Part shown: piece by piece, positions 36,897 to 46,116 of the stretch
Layout of the letters: every line of letters begins with the position of its first letter
Numbering within the stretch: position 1 is the first letter of the stretch
Assembly: GCA_041397825.1 (NCBI GenBank)
Contig: JAWKVX010000004.1
Span: 310,001-374,000 of the forward strand
Reading direction: 5' to 3'
Length of the DNA stretch: 64,000 bases
From: JANNSX01 sp041397825
Lineage (GTDB): Bacteria; Pseudomonadota; Alphaproteobacteria; Rhizobiales; Hyphomicrobiaceae
Position numbers and translations under genes: made by a program
Notes under the pieces: generated by a model
Database searches by the model: none
What the model saw: only the letters and a program-made list of their open reading frames with translations
What the model was told of the DNA's origin: nothing

Positions 36897-39011
36897 GTGC
36901 ACGCCTCACCAGACGACATCGATATCGCTGCGGTCTGGCAGGCCGTGCGGCGGAACGGACTGCGGCTGGCCGTCGCCGTGCTGGTGGCGGGCGCCGTGAC
37001 CTACGCCGTTCTGTCCTCGATGTCGCCGCTCTATCGCTCGTCCGCTCAAATCATCCTGTCACGGGACGAATCAATCTACACCCGGCCGCGCGCCGAGCAG
37101 CCGCCGGCAGCCGAGTCGCTCAAGATCGATCAGGACGAGATCGCCAGCCAGGTCGAGGTCATTCAGTCCAGCGATGCTCTGCAGCGCATCATCGATGAGC
37201 TCAAGCTCGACAAGCGACCCGAGTTCAACTCGGCGCTGCGGAGCGGCGGGCCCATCACCACTGTGTTGCGTCTCCTCGGCCTCGTCGACGCCGACCGCAA
37301 GCTTCCCGAGCGCGAGCGGGTCTTCAATGCCTTCCGGAAGAACCTGGTCGTCTATCCCGTCGCCAAGTCGCACGTCATCGCCATCGAATTCACCTCGACC
37401 GATCCCAAACTCGCGGCCGACATCGCCAATGCCGTCGCCACGGCGTACATCGAGAGCAACCGGCTGGAGCAGTTGCGCCGCGACTCGGATGCGACGAGCT
37501 GGATCGGCAGCCGCATCGAGGAGCTCAAGTCGGATGCGGAGACCGCCGAGGCGGCCCTCGAGAGGTTCCGTGCCCAGGCCGGCCTGCTCGAAGGCCAGAA
37601 CAATGTGACCTTGAACAGCCAGCAGCTCTCGGAGCTCAATTCGCAGCTGACCGCCGCCACTACCCAGCGCTCCGAAGCCGACGCCCGCGCCAAGGAGGTC
37701 CGGGCCATGCTGGAGGCCGGGGAGGTGGATGCCTCGCCCGACGTGATGCGCTCGCCCTTGATCCAGCGCCTGCTCGAGCAGAAGGTGGCGACCGAGCGCG
37801 AGGCCGCCGAGCTTTCTGCGACCTTGCTCGCGAAGCATCCGCGCATGATCCAGGTGTCGAGCAAGCTCGCCAAGATCAAGACCGAGATCCGCCGCGAGGC
37901 GCTGAAGATCGTCAAGAGTCTCGAGAAGGAGGCCGAGATCGCCCGGAGCCGGCAGGCGGCGATCGCCGGCAGCATCAAGGAGATGACGGAGAAGGCGGAG
38001 CAGCTCAGCGACAGTCAGGCCAAGCTCGGCGGACTGGAGCGGGCCGCCAAGTCGAAGCGTGAGCTCTACGAGGCCTATCTCGACCGCTATAACGAGGCGA
38101 GCACGCGCGATCAGCGGTCGGTCTCCGCCTACGCCCGGCAGATCGCCAAGGCCATGCCGTCGAGCATCCCGGATTTCCCGAGGAAGTTGCCGAGCACGCT
38201 GCTGGCGATGGTGGCGATGTTGCTCGCGGGCCTTGGACTGGTGGTGACGCGCGAGCTGATGCGGGCAGCCCGCGGTGGCCTGCACAGACCGGCGGGCGCA
38301 TCGGCTCAGGCCGGAGCGCCGCCCAGTGATGCGATGCCGCCGCCTGAGCGGCTCCATCGGACGCCATTGTCGGTGGTCGGGAGCGGCGAGGAGCTGAGCC
38401 TCGGCGGTATCGTGCAGGCGCTCAGCCGACGTGTCGCCGCCGCGCCCGGCCAATGCACCATTGTCACCGCCGCAACCAACCGCTCCGACGTCTGCACAGC
38501 CTCGCTCAGCATCGCCAGGGCGCTGGCCAAGACTGGCCGGACGGTCGTCATCGTCGACGCCGGTGCGGACGGTTCGGGGCTCGCCGGGGTAGCCCGGATT
38601 GCCGGTGAGCCCGGGCTCCGCGAGGTCGTTTCCGGCCGTGCCAGCTTCGAGGATGTGCTGGCGGTCGATGCCGAGAGCGACGCGCATCTCATTCCGGCCG
38701 GCTCACCAGGGTTGGCGAAGGCGCTCATCGAGGCGCCAGCGCAGCTCAGCCTGACCCTCGAGGCGCTGACGGAGATCTACGACCAGACGATCCTCGTCGC
38801 CGCGCCGGCCCGGCTGCGATCTCTTCTGGCCTGCCTTGAAGGCCAGCTCGATCTCGCCATCGAGATCGTCGGCGCCGACGGAGCGACGGCGATCAGCGCG
38901 CTGCTGGCAGACCAGGGGCTGGAGGTTCTTCGCACACGCGTCGCGGTCAGAGGCCACGGACGGGTGATACGGTCGGAGCCCTCGCGTCCGATGCCGCCGG
39001 CCGCCGAGTAG
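36897..39011 (+). CDS. Wzz/Wzc-like polysaccharide co-polymerase with degenerate kinase domain
   Basis: A 704-residue inner-membrane protein of the ExoP/Wzc type that sets chain length and couples polymerisation to export. GTG start. TM1 is about residues 22-42, then a Wzz domain, long coiled coils (about 200-420) and TM2 (about 431-452, STLLAMVAMLLAGLGLVV). The cytosolic C-terminal domain aligns with bacterial tyrosine kinases and keeps a Walker A'-like VVIVDAGADGSGL. The Walker A position reads TAATNRSDVCTAS, with no GKS/T, and the C-terminus has no tyrosine cluster. So ATP binding and autophosphorylation look lost. It converges with the acyltransferase gene. Confidence 0.88.
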   Translation: MHASPDDIDIAAVWQAVRRNGLRLAVAVLVAGAVTYAVLSSMSPLYRSSAQIILSRDESIYTRPRAEQPPAAESLKIDQDEIASQVEVIQSSDALQRIIDELKLDKRPEFNSALRSGGPITTVLRLLGLVDADRKLPERERVFNAFRKNLVVYPVAKSHVIAIEFTSTDPKLAADIANAVATAYIESNRLEQLRRDSDATSWIGSRIEELKSDAETAEAALERFRAQAGLLEGQNNVTLNSQQLSELNSQLTAATTQRSEADARAKEVRAMLEAGEVDASPDVMRSPLIQRLLEQKVATEREAAELSATLLAKHPRMIQVSSKLAKIKTEIRREALKIVKSLEKEAEIARSRQAAIAGSIKEMTEKAEQLSDSQAKLGGLERAAKSKRELYEAYLDRYNEASTRDQRSVSAYARQIAKAMPSSIPDFPRKLPSTLLAMVAMLLAGLGLVVTRELMRAARGGLHRPAGASAQAGAPPSDAMPPPERLHRTPLSVVGSGEELSLGGIVQALSRRVAAAPGQCTIVTAATNRSDVCTASLSIARALAKTGRTVVIVDAGADGSGLAGVARIAGEPGLREVVSGRASFEDVLAVDAESDAHLIPAGSPGLAKALIEAPAQLSLTLEALTEIYDQTILVAAPARLRSLLACLEGQLDLAIEIVGADGATAISALLADQGLEVLRTRVAVRGHGRVIRSEPSRPMPPAAE

Positions 39012-39023
39012 GCGGAGCCGGAC

Positions 39024-40172
39024 TCAACGGCGCTTGGCGTTGAGGATGCGGCGCATCGATTGCGCCGCCTGCCAGAGCGGCCGATTGTTCTTGATGATGC
39101 GTTTGGCCAGGGAACCGCTGGCGGCAGCGAGGCTGACCGCGTAGCCCCGGAGGCTGAGCGGCAGGTAGGTATCGAAGAGCGGCACAGCCGCCGGCTGCCA
39201 CATCGCCTTGTGCTGGCCCTCGCCCGCGCCGAAGTCGTAGAGGGCAATGGCGTCGGCGGTCGCCTGGGCGATGCTCAGATGGATCAAGGACAACCCAGGG
39301 GACAGTTTCAGGAGGGCGGGATCGCCGGTGCCGAGTGAGAGAGTCAGCAGATGCCGTTGACCGTGGCAGGTAACGCTCATGCTGGTGGCGATCGCCTCGC
39401 CGGCGATGCGAATGCCCTGACATTCGAGCAGTGACTCGCGCTCCCCGCTCGCCTCCGCGAGGTCTCGATAGAACCGCTGCAGCTCGGGCGCGCCGAAGGG
39501 ATTGGGGATCCCTTTGTCGGCGAGTTGCCGGGCCTTCTGGTCGAGAAAGGATTCGAGCAACGCCGCGCGTTGGCTCGGGCCGTCGCCGAGGTCCAACGCG
39601 TAGCCGGGGAGCGCCTGCAAGGCGGCGAGCGATCGGCGCAACTTGCCGCGGGTGTGCTTCTTGAGTGCACGGAGGACTTGTCCCTCGAAATCGCCCGTCA
39701 GCTGCAGCTGGTGGCTGCGGTTGGCGTTCTCCTGGCCGCCGAGGGCGAGGAACGGATTGGGTTGGCCCAGCCAGACGGCGGGCTGGTTGGTAAGATTGAG
39801 AGAGGAGATGCCGGGGGCCACGGCAACCACGCGGTCGAGGATGTCGCGGAGGACGTCCGCGCTCAACGACCCGACGACCTCCGGAGCGTAGAGACCCATG
39901 GCGTAGGTCTGATGCTCCTGTCCGAGCCAGCTGAGGACAGTGGCCCCCTGTGTCGAGCTGGTCGCGAACGGCAGCAGCAGGACGGGCTCGTCGCGCGCGT
40001 CAAAGCCGAGGACGAGAAGCGGGGTCTCATCCCGGTGCGGTGCCACCAGCCGGCTCCAGGCCTCGAGCCACCGATAGGATTGGAACGGGGACGCCAGGGC
40101 GTGCGCCTCGAGCCGTCGCCAAGGCGCTGCCGCCTCTTCGACCGATCGGACGATCTCGATCCGGCTCAGCAT
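39024..40172 (-). CDS. GNAT-fold acyltransferase, CelD/BcsL type (PF13480)
   Basis: A 382-residue cytoplasmic protein with the Acetyltransf_6 (CelD) domain common in exopolysaccharide loci, where it is thought to acylate sugars or amino sugars. Recognisable segments are FQSYRWLEAWSRLVAPHRDE, the helix KKHTRGKLRRSLAALQAL and the late ALYDFGAGEGQHKAMWQPAA. ATG 40172 begins MLSRIEIVRSVEEAAAPWRR; the open frame to 40244 adds 24 unrelated residues. The gene starts 224 bp from the divergent deacetylase. Confidence 0.85.
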   Translation of the reverse strand: MLSRIEIVRSVEEAAAPWRRLEAHALASPFQSYRWLEAWSRLVAPHRDETPLLVLGFDARDEPVLLLPFATSSTQGATVLSWLGQEHQTYAMGLYAPEVVGSLSADVLRDILDRVVAVAPGISSLNLTNQPAVWLGQPNPFLALGGQENANRSHQLQLTGDFEGQVLRALKKHTRGKLRRSLAALQALPGYALDLGDGPSQRAALLESFLDQKARQLADKGIPNPFGAPELQRFYRDLAEASGERESLLECQGIRIAGEAIATSMSVTCHGQRHLLTLSLGTGDPALLKLSPGLSLIHLSIAQATADAIALYDFGAGEGQHKAMWQPAAVPLFDTYLPLSLRGYAVSLAAASGSLAKRIIKNNRPLWQAAQSMRRILNAKRR

Positions 40173-40396
40173 TGGATTTCGTCCCGCATGTTCCAGGTTT
40201 AACCAACTCGACCAAAGGCCCCGCTGGCCGACGCGCTCTCGCACACGGCTTGCAGGGCAGCGGCCAGACCTGTCGAGGATGGACTATTCTATGGACAATA
40301 GCTCGATGGTTGGTTAACGAGTATTGAGGGGTCGAATAGCCGCAAGATCTTGATGTAGCCGAGATTTCAGGCGGAGAATTGAGCAGACAGGCAGAC

Positions 40397-41455
40397 ATGA
40401 CGAGCAGACGGACGACGCGATTGATCAAGGCCGGGCTGACGACCCTGTTCTATACGGGGGGCCACCGGGTCATGGCGCCGCTGACGCAGGGTGTCGGCGC
40501 GATCTTCATGCTGCATCATGTGACACCGGAGCCCAGACAGGATTTCGACCCCAACGGCATCCTCAGGGTGACGCCCGAGTTTCTCGATCGCGCCATCCAG
40601 GTGGCACTCGATTCGGGATTCGACATCGTGTCGCTCGACGAGGCGCATTTCCGGCTTGCCGAGGGCCTGCATGAGCGTCCCTTTGCCTGCTTCACCTTCG
40701 ACGACGGCTACCGGGACAACCTCACCTACGCCTATCCGATCTTCAAACGCTACAATCTGCCGTTCGCCATCTACGTGCCGAGCGCCTTCGCCGACGGCAA
40801 TGGCGATCTGTGGTGGCTGACGCTCGAGACCATCTTCGCCAACGTCGATCATCTCACGATCAAGATGGACGGCGAAGTGAAGGAGTTCGATTGCTCCACC
40901 ACGATCGCCAAGGAGACGGCGTTCGAGGAAACCTATTGGTGGTTGCGTAGCATCAACGAGGACGAGGCGCGGGCGGTCGTGCACGACCTTTGCCGGAGCG
41001 CGGGCGTCGATCCCAGCGAGCACGGCCGGTCGCTGCCGATGTCGTGGGACGAGATCCGGATGCTGGCAGAAGATCCGCGGGTGACGATCGGCTCGCACAC
41101 GCGTCAGCACTTTGCCCTCGCCAAGCTGAGCCAGTCGCAGGCCCAGCAGGAGATCGAGCTCGGCACCGAGCGGATCGCGCGTGAGATCGGCCGGCGTCCG
41201 GAGCATCTGAGCTATCCCTACGGCTCGGCCTGCGCCGCCGGCGCGCGCGAGTTCCGGTTGGCCAAGGAGCTCGGCTACAAGACGGCGGTGACGACGCGCA
41301 AGGGTCTGATCTACGCCGAGCATGGTGCCCACTTGACGGCGCTACCCCGGGTTTCCCTCAATGGCGACTACCAGGACGAGCGATATCTGCGCGTGTTCCT
41401 GACCGGAGCCCCCTTCGCCGTCTGGAACGGTTTCAAGCGCCTGCAGGTGGCTTGA
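40397..41455 (+). CDS. polysaccharide deacetylase (NodB domain)
   Basis: A 352-residue carbohydrate esterase of family 4 that removes N- or O-acetyl groups from polysaccharide. Motif 1 is TFDDGYRDN with catalytic/metal Asp102-Asp103, motif 2 is GSHTRQH with metal ligands His234 and His238, and motif 3 appears as LSYPYGSACAAG. An N-terminal hydrophobic patch (LTTLFYTGGHRVMAPL) is weak, so export is uncertain. ATG 40397 is chosen over a TTG at 40379. The locus context suggests it trims the exopolysaccharide. Confidence 0.9.
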   Translation: MTSRRTTRLIKAGLTTLFYTGGHRVMAPLTQGVGAIFMLHHVTPEPRQDFDPNGILRVTPEFLDRAIQVALDSGFDIVSLDEAHFRLAEGLHERPFACFTFDDGYRDNLTYAYPIFKRYNLPFAIYVPSAFADGNGDLWWLTLETIFANVDHLTIKMDGEVKEFDCSTTIAKETAFEETYWWLRSINEDEARAVVHDLCRSAGVDPSEHGRSLPMSWDEIRMLAEDPRVTIGSHTRQHFALAKLSQSQAQQEIELGTERIAREIGRRPEHLSYPYGSACAAGAREFRLAKELGYKTAVTTRKGLIYAEHGAHLTALPRVSLNGDYQDERYLRVFLTGAPFAVWNGFKRLQVA

Positions 41456-41471
41456 GGGCCGCGGCGGCAAT

Positions 41472-41687
41472 CTAATCCTTGCCCTTTCGGTCGCGGCTCA
41501 TCCAGCTGATCAGCACGGCCGCGAGTGGCACCCAGATCAGCCCGGCGAAGATGTAGCCGACGGCCTGCAGGCCCCAGTGGCGGCCGGGGAGCACCGACGC
41601 CGTCACCGACATGGCGACGAGCATATAGACGATCACGAAGGCGACGAGCGCCAGGCCGCCGACGAGCTTGCGCATGCTAGGGGTCAT
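41472..41687 (-). CDS. DUF2842 family small membrane protein
   Basis: A 71-residue inner-membrane protein with two helices (about residues 8-31 and 38-61) and a basic tail RDRKGKD. Start RKLVGGLALVAFVIVYMLVA and the PLAAVLISWM end match DUF2842, a family known mainly from alphaproteobacteria and often beside ctaA. No function is known. It converges with the deacetylase and is divergent from ctaA. Confidence 0.8.
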   Translation of the reverse strand: MTPSMRKLVGGLALVAFVIVYMLVAMSVTASVLPGRHWGLQAVGYIFAGLIWVPLAAVLISWMSRDRKGKD

Positions 41688-41783
41688 GGATGTGACCTAG
41701 GCCTTCCGGCTCTTGACGGCAAGTCCGCCGGCCGCGCCCTTACGGCGCATTGCCGGACGCAAGGCGTCGGCTAAACAGCCTTC

Positions 41784-42827
41784 ATGGCCCATATCGATGG
41801 CGCGCAAGAGACGACCTCGACGCTGGATACGCACGAGACGGCGATCCGCGTCTGGCTCTGGATCATCGCCCTCCTGGTTCTGGCGATGGCGGTGGTCGGC
41901 GCCGCAACGCGACTGACCGATTCAGGCCTTTCCATCACGGAATGGCAGCCACTCCTCGGCGCCGTTCCGCCCCTCTCGGAGGCCGATTGGCTCGCGGCCT
42001 TCCAGAAATATCAGGCGATCCCCGAATATCAGCGCGTCAATCTCGGCATGACGCTCGAGGAGTTCAAGCCGATTTTCTGGTGGGAATGGAGCCACCGGTT
42101 TCTTGGCCGCTTCATTGGCCTGGCCGTCGCCGGACCGTTCCTGTTCTTCTGGCTCAAGGGCTGGCTCAGTCGCACGCTGGCGCTGCGGCTGCTGGGGCTG
42201 TTCCTGCTCGGCGGCCTGCAGGGCGCGGCCGGCTGGTACATGGTGCGCTCGGGCCTGGTCGACCGGGTCGATGTGAGCCAGTACCGGCTGGCGTTGCACC
42301 TGACGCTCGCCGCGCTGATCTTTGCCTGGACAGTCTGGCTGGCGCTCGGCATCGGCCGAGCCGAAGGTGCTGCCGCATCGGCAGGCGTGCGCTGGTCGGC
42401 GATCGGGCTCGTTGTGCTGCTGTTTCTCCAGATCGCCGCCGGAGCCTTCGTCGCAGGTCTCGACGCCGGCCTCTCGCACAACACCTGGCCGCTGATGGAC
42501 GGCCAGCTGGTGCCGGACGGACTTCTCGTGATGTCGCCCTGGTTCGTCAACTTGTTCGACAATGTCATGACCGTGCAGTTCGACCACCGGATGCTCGCCT
42601 ATCTGGTGGCGCTCTGGATCACGGTGATGGCGATCCGGTCATGGCACGGCGATGCCGCCTCCGCCGGCTCGGCAAGCCTGCTCGTCCTGGCCGTCCTCGC
42701 CCAGATTGCGCTCGGCGTGTGGACGCTGCTGTCGATGGTCCCCATCAGCCTCGGCCTCGCGCACCAAGCCGGCGCCTTTGTTCTGCTCGGGCTGGCGGTC
42801 TGGCACCTGAGACGGGTGGTGGGGTGA
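41784..42827 (+). CDS. ctaA: heme A synthase (COX15/CtaA)
   Basis: CtaA oxidises heme O to heme A for cytochrome c oxidase. The 347-residue protein has eight helices and the conserved histidine-bearing segments WWEWSHRFLGRFIGLA, QYRLALHLTLAALI, QFDHRMLAYLVALW and LGLAHQAGAFVLLG. LTDSGLSITEWQPLLG and GLSHNTWPLMDGQLVP are diagnostic. It belongs to the longer alphaproteobacterial/mitochondrial type. Confidence 0.95.
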   Translation: MAHIDGAQETTSTLDTHETAIRVWLWIIALLVLAMAVVGAATRLTDSGLSITEWQPLLGAVPPLSEADWLAAFQKYQAIPEYQRVNLGMTLEEFKPIFWWEWSHRFLGRFIGLAVAGPFLFFWLKGWLSRTLALRLLGLFLLGGLQGAAGWYMVRSGLVDRVDVSQYRLALHLTLAALIFAWTVWLALGIGRAEGAAASAGVRWSAIGLVVLLFLQIAAGAFVAGLDAGLSHNTWPLMDGQLVPDGLLVMSPWFVNLFDNVMTVQFDHRMLAYLVALWITVMAIRSWHGDAASAGSASLLVLAVLAQIALGVWTLLSMVPISLGLAHQAGAFVLLGLAVWHLRRVVG

Positions 42828-42917
42828 TCGCAACCTGTCAGTCCCCCGTGTTCCTCCGCCTTGCGGCCGAGCGGCCAGATTGGCGGACGGTCAGTACGAT
42901 GGGCCCGGCTCCACCCT

Positions 42918-43619
42918 CTACATCAACCCCTCCGACTTGAGGCTCGTGTAGCCTTCTCGGCCGATGATCACGTGGTCGTGCACGACGATGCCGAGGTTCT
43001 TGGCCGCCGAGACGATCTGCTTCGTCATATCGACGTCGGCGCGCGAGGGCTTCGGATCGCCGGAGGGATGGTTGTGCGCCAGGATGATGGCGGTCGACGA
43101 CAGCTCGAGCGCCCGCTTCACCACCTCGCGGACATAGACGGGCGTATGATCGACGGTGCCGCGCTGCTGCACCTCGTCGGCGATGATACGGTTCCGCTTG
43201 TCGAGGAAGAGGACGCGGAACTCCTCGCGCGGCGCGAAGGCCATCGCTGCCCGGCAATAGGCGATGACGTCCTCCCAGGAGCCGAGCAGCTCGCGGTTCA
43301 CCACCTGGCCCCTGGCCAATCTCACCGCCGCCGCCTTGACGAGTGCCAGCTCCGTCACCACCGCATCGGCGACGCCATCGAGCTCCCGGAGCTGCTCGGG
43401 CGGAGCACTGACCGCCTCGGCAAACGACCCGAACCGCTTGATCAGCGCCTTGGCCAGCGGCTTGGTGTCCCGCCGGGGAATGGCGCGGAACAACACCAGC
43501 TCCAGGAGCTCGTAGTCCTGCATGGCGTCGGCGCCGCCTTGGAGGAAGCGCTGTTTCAATCGCTGGCGGTGGCCCTGGTGATCGGGAGCCTCGTCCGCGT
43601 CCTTGAACCCTGCCGCCAT
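42918..43619 (-). CDS. radC: RadC/JAMM-domain protein
   Basis: A 233-residue protein of the RadC family. A helix-hairpin-helix part (YELLELVLFRAIPRRDTKPL) leads to a JAMM metalloprotease-like domain with the metal motif ILAHNHPSGDPKPSRADVD (H-x-H...D). Its biological role is unsettled, despite the historical DNA-repair name. ATG 43619 starts MAAGFKDADEAPDHQGHR; the longer open frame reads into map. It lies 10 bp after map. Confidence 0.92.
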   Translation of the reverse strand: MAAGFKDADEAPDHQGHRQRLKQRFLQGGADAMQDYELLELVLFRAIPRRDTKPLAKALIKRFGSFAEAVSAPPEQLRELDGVADAVVTELALVKAAAVRLARGQVVNRELLGSWEDVIAYCRAAMAFAPREEFRVLFLDKRNRIIADEVQQRGTVDHTPVYVREVVKRALELSSTAIILAHNHPSGDPKPSRADVDMTKQIVSAAKNLGIVVHDHVIIGREGYTSLKSEGLM

Positions 43620-43629
43620 GGCGGACGCC

Positions 43630-44454
43630 TCAACCCTGCCGTGCGATCGGGCAGTCGAGGCCCTTCGGAGAGTAGGTGAACACCTCGACCCCTGTCTCGG
43701 TGATGCCGACGCTGTGCTCGAACTGGGCCGAGAGCGAGCGGTCCCGGGTAACCGCCGTCCACCCATCCGGAAGGACCTTCACGCCCGGCTTGCCGAGATT
43801 GATCATCGGCTCGATGGTGAAGATCATGCCAGGCCGGAGCGGCACGCCATCGCCGGGCTCGCCGTAGTGCAGGATGTTCGGCCGGTCGTGGAAGACGTCG
43901 CCGAGGCCATGGCCGCAGAAGTCGCGCACGATAGAGCACCGCTCGCCTTCGGCATAGGCCTGGATGGCCGCGCCGATATGGCCGGTCGTGTGGCCCGGCT
44001 CGACGGCAGCAACGCCCCGTTGCAGCGCCTCATAGGTGACGAGGATCAACCGCTCGGCCCGGCGCGCGATCTCGCCAACCGCGTACATGCGCGAGGAATC
44101 GCCATGCCAGCCGTCGACGATCAGCGTCACGTCGATGTTGAGGATGTCGCCCTCCTTGAGCGGCCGGGGTCCCGGAATGCCGTGGCAGACGACATGATTG
44201 AGCGAGGTGCAGATGGACTTCGGATAGCCGCGGTAGTTGAGCGGCGCGGGGATCGCCCCGTGATCCATGGCGAAGTCGAAGATCAGGTCGTCGAGCGCCT
44301 CGGTGGTGACGCCGGGCTTCACGTGATCGACCAGCAGGTCGAGCGCCTCGGCCGTCAGCCGGCCGGCCTTGCGCATGCCGGCAAAGGCCTCGGGACCATA
44401 GATGCGGATCTTGTTCGAGTCCCGCGTTTCGGTACGGATGTCGAGATTGTGCAT
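43630..44454 (-). CDS. map: type I methionine aminopeptidase
   Basis: Map removes N-terminal Met from nascent proteins. The 274-residue cytosolic enzyme has the five metal ligands in their usual frames: NIDVTLIVDGWHGDSSRMY (two Asp), FCGHGLGDVFHDRPN (His), FTIEPMINLG (Glu) and SAQFEHSVGITETG (Glu). ATG 44454 (MHNLDIRTETRDSN) is used; the frame upstream to 44847 lies within sfsA. It follows sfsA by 41 bp. Confidence 0.96.
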   Translation of the reverse strand: MHNLDIRTETRDSNKIRIYGPEAFAGMRKAGRLTAEALDLLVDHVKPGVTTEALDDLIFDFAMDHGAIPAPLNYRGYPKSICTSLNHVVCHGIPGPRPLKEGDILNIDVTLIVDGWHGDSSRMYAVGEIARRAERLILVTYEALQRGVAAVEPGHTTGHIGAAIQAYAEGERCSIVRDFCGHGLGDVFHDRPNILHYGEPGDGVPLRPGMIFTIEPMINLGKPGVKVLPDGWTAVTRDRSLSAQFEHSVGITETGVEVFTYSPKGLDCPIARQG

Positions 44455-44495
44455 GCCGGAAATATGGTCGGTTTGGCGCGCTGGGGCAATGGGGC

Positions 44496-45245
44496 TCAGG
44501 CGCGGCGCTTCGGGCTCCTCCGCCGTGCCGTCACCTCGTCGATCGGCAACATGCCGTCGACCGCGATCTCCTCGGGACTGACGCGGCAGGCGAGGCAGAG
44601 CATCTCGACCCCCCGCGCGCGCGCCGCATCGAAAGCCGCCGCGTATTTCGGATCGATGTCGCGGGCCAGCGCCAGGCGGCCGCAGTCGGCACGCTGCACG
44701 AGATAGACCATGACGGCCCGATGGCCGGCCTCGACCATATTGGCGAGCTCGCCCAGATGCTTGGTGCCGCGTTCTGTGACGCTGTCGGGAAATTCTGCGA
44801 GGCCGGCGGTGCGTGCCAGATGCACGTTCTTGACCTCGACGTAGCAAGCTGGCTTGGCGGGCGATTCGAGCAGGAGATCGATGCGGCTGTTCTCTCCGTA
44901 TTTGACCTCGGCACGCTGGGAGGCATAGCCCTCGAGCGGCGGCACGCTGCCGGCAGCAATCGCCTCGGCCACCAGCTTGTTGGGGTGCGAGGTATTGATT
45001 CCTACGAGTGTCGGTCCGTTGCCGAGATCGGCCTCGACCAGCTCCCAGGTGTGGGCATACTTCCGCGTGGCGCTGTCGGAGACCGAGAGCCAGACCGGGC
45101 TTCCCGGGGCGACGAGGCCCAGCATCGAGCCGGTGTTGGGGCAGGTGGCGGTGACGGTCAGACCGTCATCGAGGCGGACGTCCGCCAGGAAGCGCTTGTA
45201 GCGCTTGAGCAATGTGCCGCGGATGAGAGGGGTCGCGAATTTCAT
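44496..45245 (-). CDS. sfsA: sugar fermentation stimulation protein SfsA
   Basis: SfsA is a DNA-binding/nuclease-fold protein of poorly known role, linked to maltose regulation in E. coli. The 249-residue product shows RYKRFLADVRLDDG, CPNTGSMLGLVAPG, INTSHPNKLVAEAI, the catalytic-looking SRIDLLLES...CYVEVKNVHLA and FPDSVTERGTKHLGEL. ATG 45245 follows from homology. It ends with a basic tail and is divergent from the CinA-like gene. Confidence 0.94.
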   Translation of the reverse strand: MKFATPLIRGTLLKRYKRFLADVRLDDGLTVTATCPNTGSMLGLVAPGSPVWLSVSDSATRKYAHTWELVEADLGNGPTLVGINTSHPNKLVAEAIAAGSVPPLEGYASQRAEVKYGENSRIDLLLESPAKPACYVEVKNVHLARTAGLAEFPDSVTERGTKHLGELANMVEAGHRAVMVYLVQRADCGRLALARDIDPKYAAAFDAARARGVEMLCLACRVSPEEIAVDGMLPIDEVTARRRSPKRRA

Positions 45246-45343
45246 GGCGAGAGGGTAGGGGGCGGGGCCCGACGGCGCAAGCCGGCGTCCGCTTGCAGGC
45301 GGCTGGCAAGACCTTAGACTGGCCGCCAGGACAGGAGCTCGAC

Positions 45344-46111
45344 ATGGCTGAGGCGGCAAACGCGGCAGTGGTGACGGCAGGATTGCTCGTCATCGGCGAC
45401 GAGATTCTCTCGGGACGCACCAAGGACAAGAACATCGGTTTCATCGCCGAGCATTTGACGCTCGTCGGCATTCAGCTCCGCGAGGTACGCGTCGTCCCCG
45501 ATATCGAGTCCCGGATCGTCGAGGCCTTGAATGCGCTCCGTGCCGCCTACGACTATGTCTTCACGACGGGCGGCATCGGGCCGACGCACGACGACATCAC
45601 GGCAGATGCCATCGCCAAGGCATTCGGGGTCGGGATCGACATCGATCCGCGAGCGGTCGCCATCATGAAGCCGCACTATGACGCGCTCGGTCTGGAGCTG
45701 ACGCCGGCGCGTCTGCGCATGGCGCGACTGCCGTTCGGCTCGGAGCTGGTCGAGAATGCCATCTCCAAGGCCCCGGGCTTCATGGTCGGCAACGTCATCG
45801 TCATGGCGGGTGTGCCGAGCATCATGCAGACAATGCTGATCTCGGTGACGCCGCGGTTGCGGACCGGCCGGCCGGTGCAGTCGCTGACGCTCAAGATCCG
45901 GCGGCCGGAGAGCGACGTCGCCGAGCCGCTGCGTCTTGCCCAGCAGGATTTCTCGGATGTGCCGATGGGGAGCTACCCGTTCACCGAAAACGGTCGCTGG
46001 GGCACCAACCTGGTGCTCCGGTCGGCCGACGAGACGCGCCTGAAGCTCGCCGACTCGGCCTTGCGCGAACGATTGGCTGCGCTTGGCATCAGCCCAGAAG
46101 CCACAGGATAG
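45344..46111 (+). CDS. CinA-type molybdopterin-binding (MoCF) domain protein
   Basis: A 255-residue protein with the MoCF_biosynth domain found in CinA and MoeA/MogA. It has LLVIGDEILSGRTKDKN, the phosphate/ligand loop FTTGGIGPTHDDITADAIA, and PGFMVGNVIVMAGVPSIMQ. It lacks the CinA C-terminal amidase domain, so pyridine-nucleotide-recycling function is not assured. ATG 45344 has AGGAG 8 bases upstream. It converges with the aldolase gene, 5 bp apart. Confidence 0.88.
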   Translation: MAEAANAAVVTAGLLVIGDEILSGRTKDKNIGFIAEHLTLVGIQLREVRVVPDIESRIVEALNALRAAYDYVFTTGGIGPTHDDITADAIAKAFGVGIDIDPRAVAIMKPHYDALGLELTPARLRMARLPFGSELVENAISKAPGFMVGNVIVMAGVPSIMQTMLISVTPRLRTGRPVQSLTLKIRRPESDVAEPLRLAQQDFSDVPMGSYPFTENGRWGTNLVLRSADETRLKLADSALRERLAALGISPEATG

Positions 46112-46116
46112 AGACC

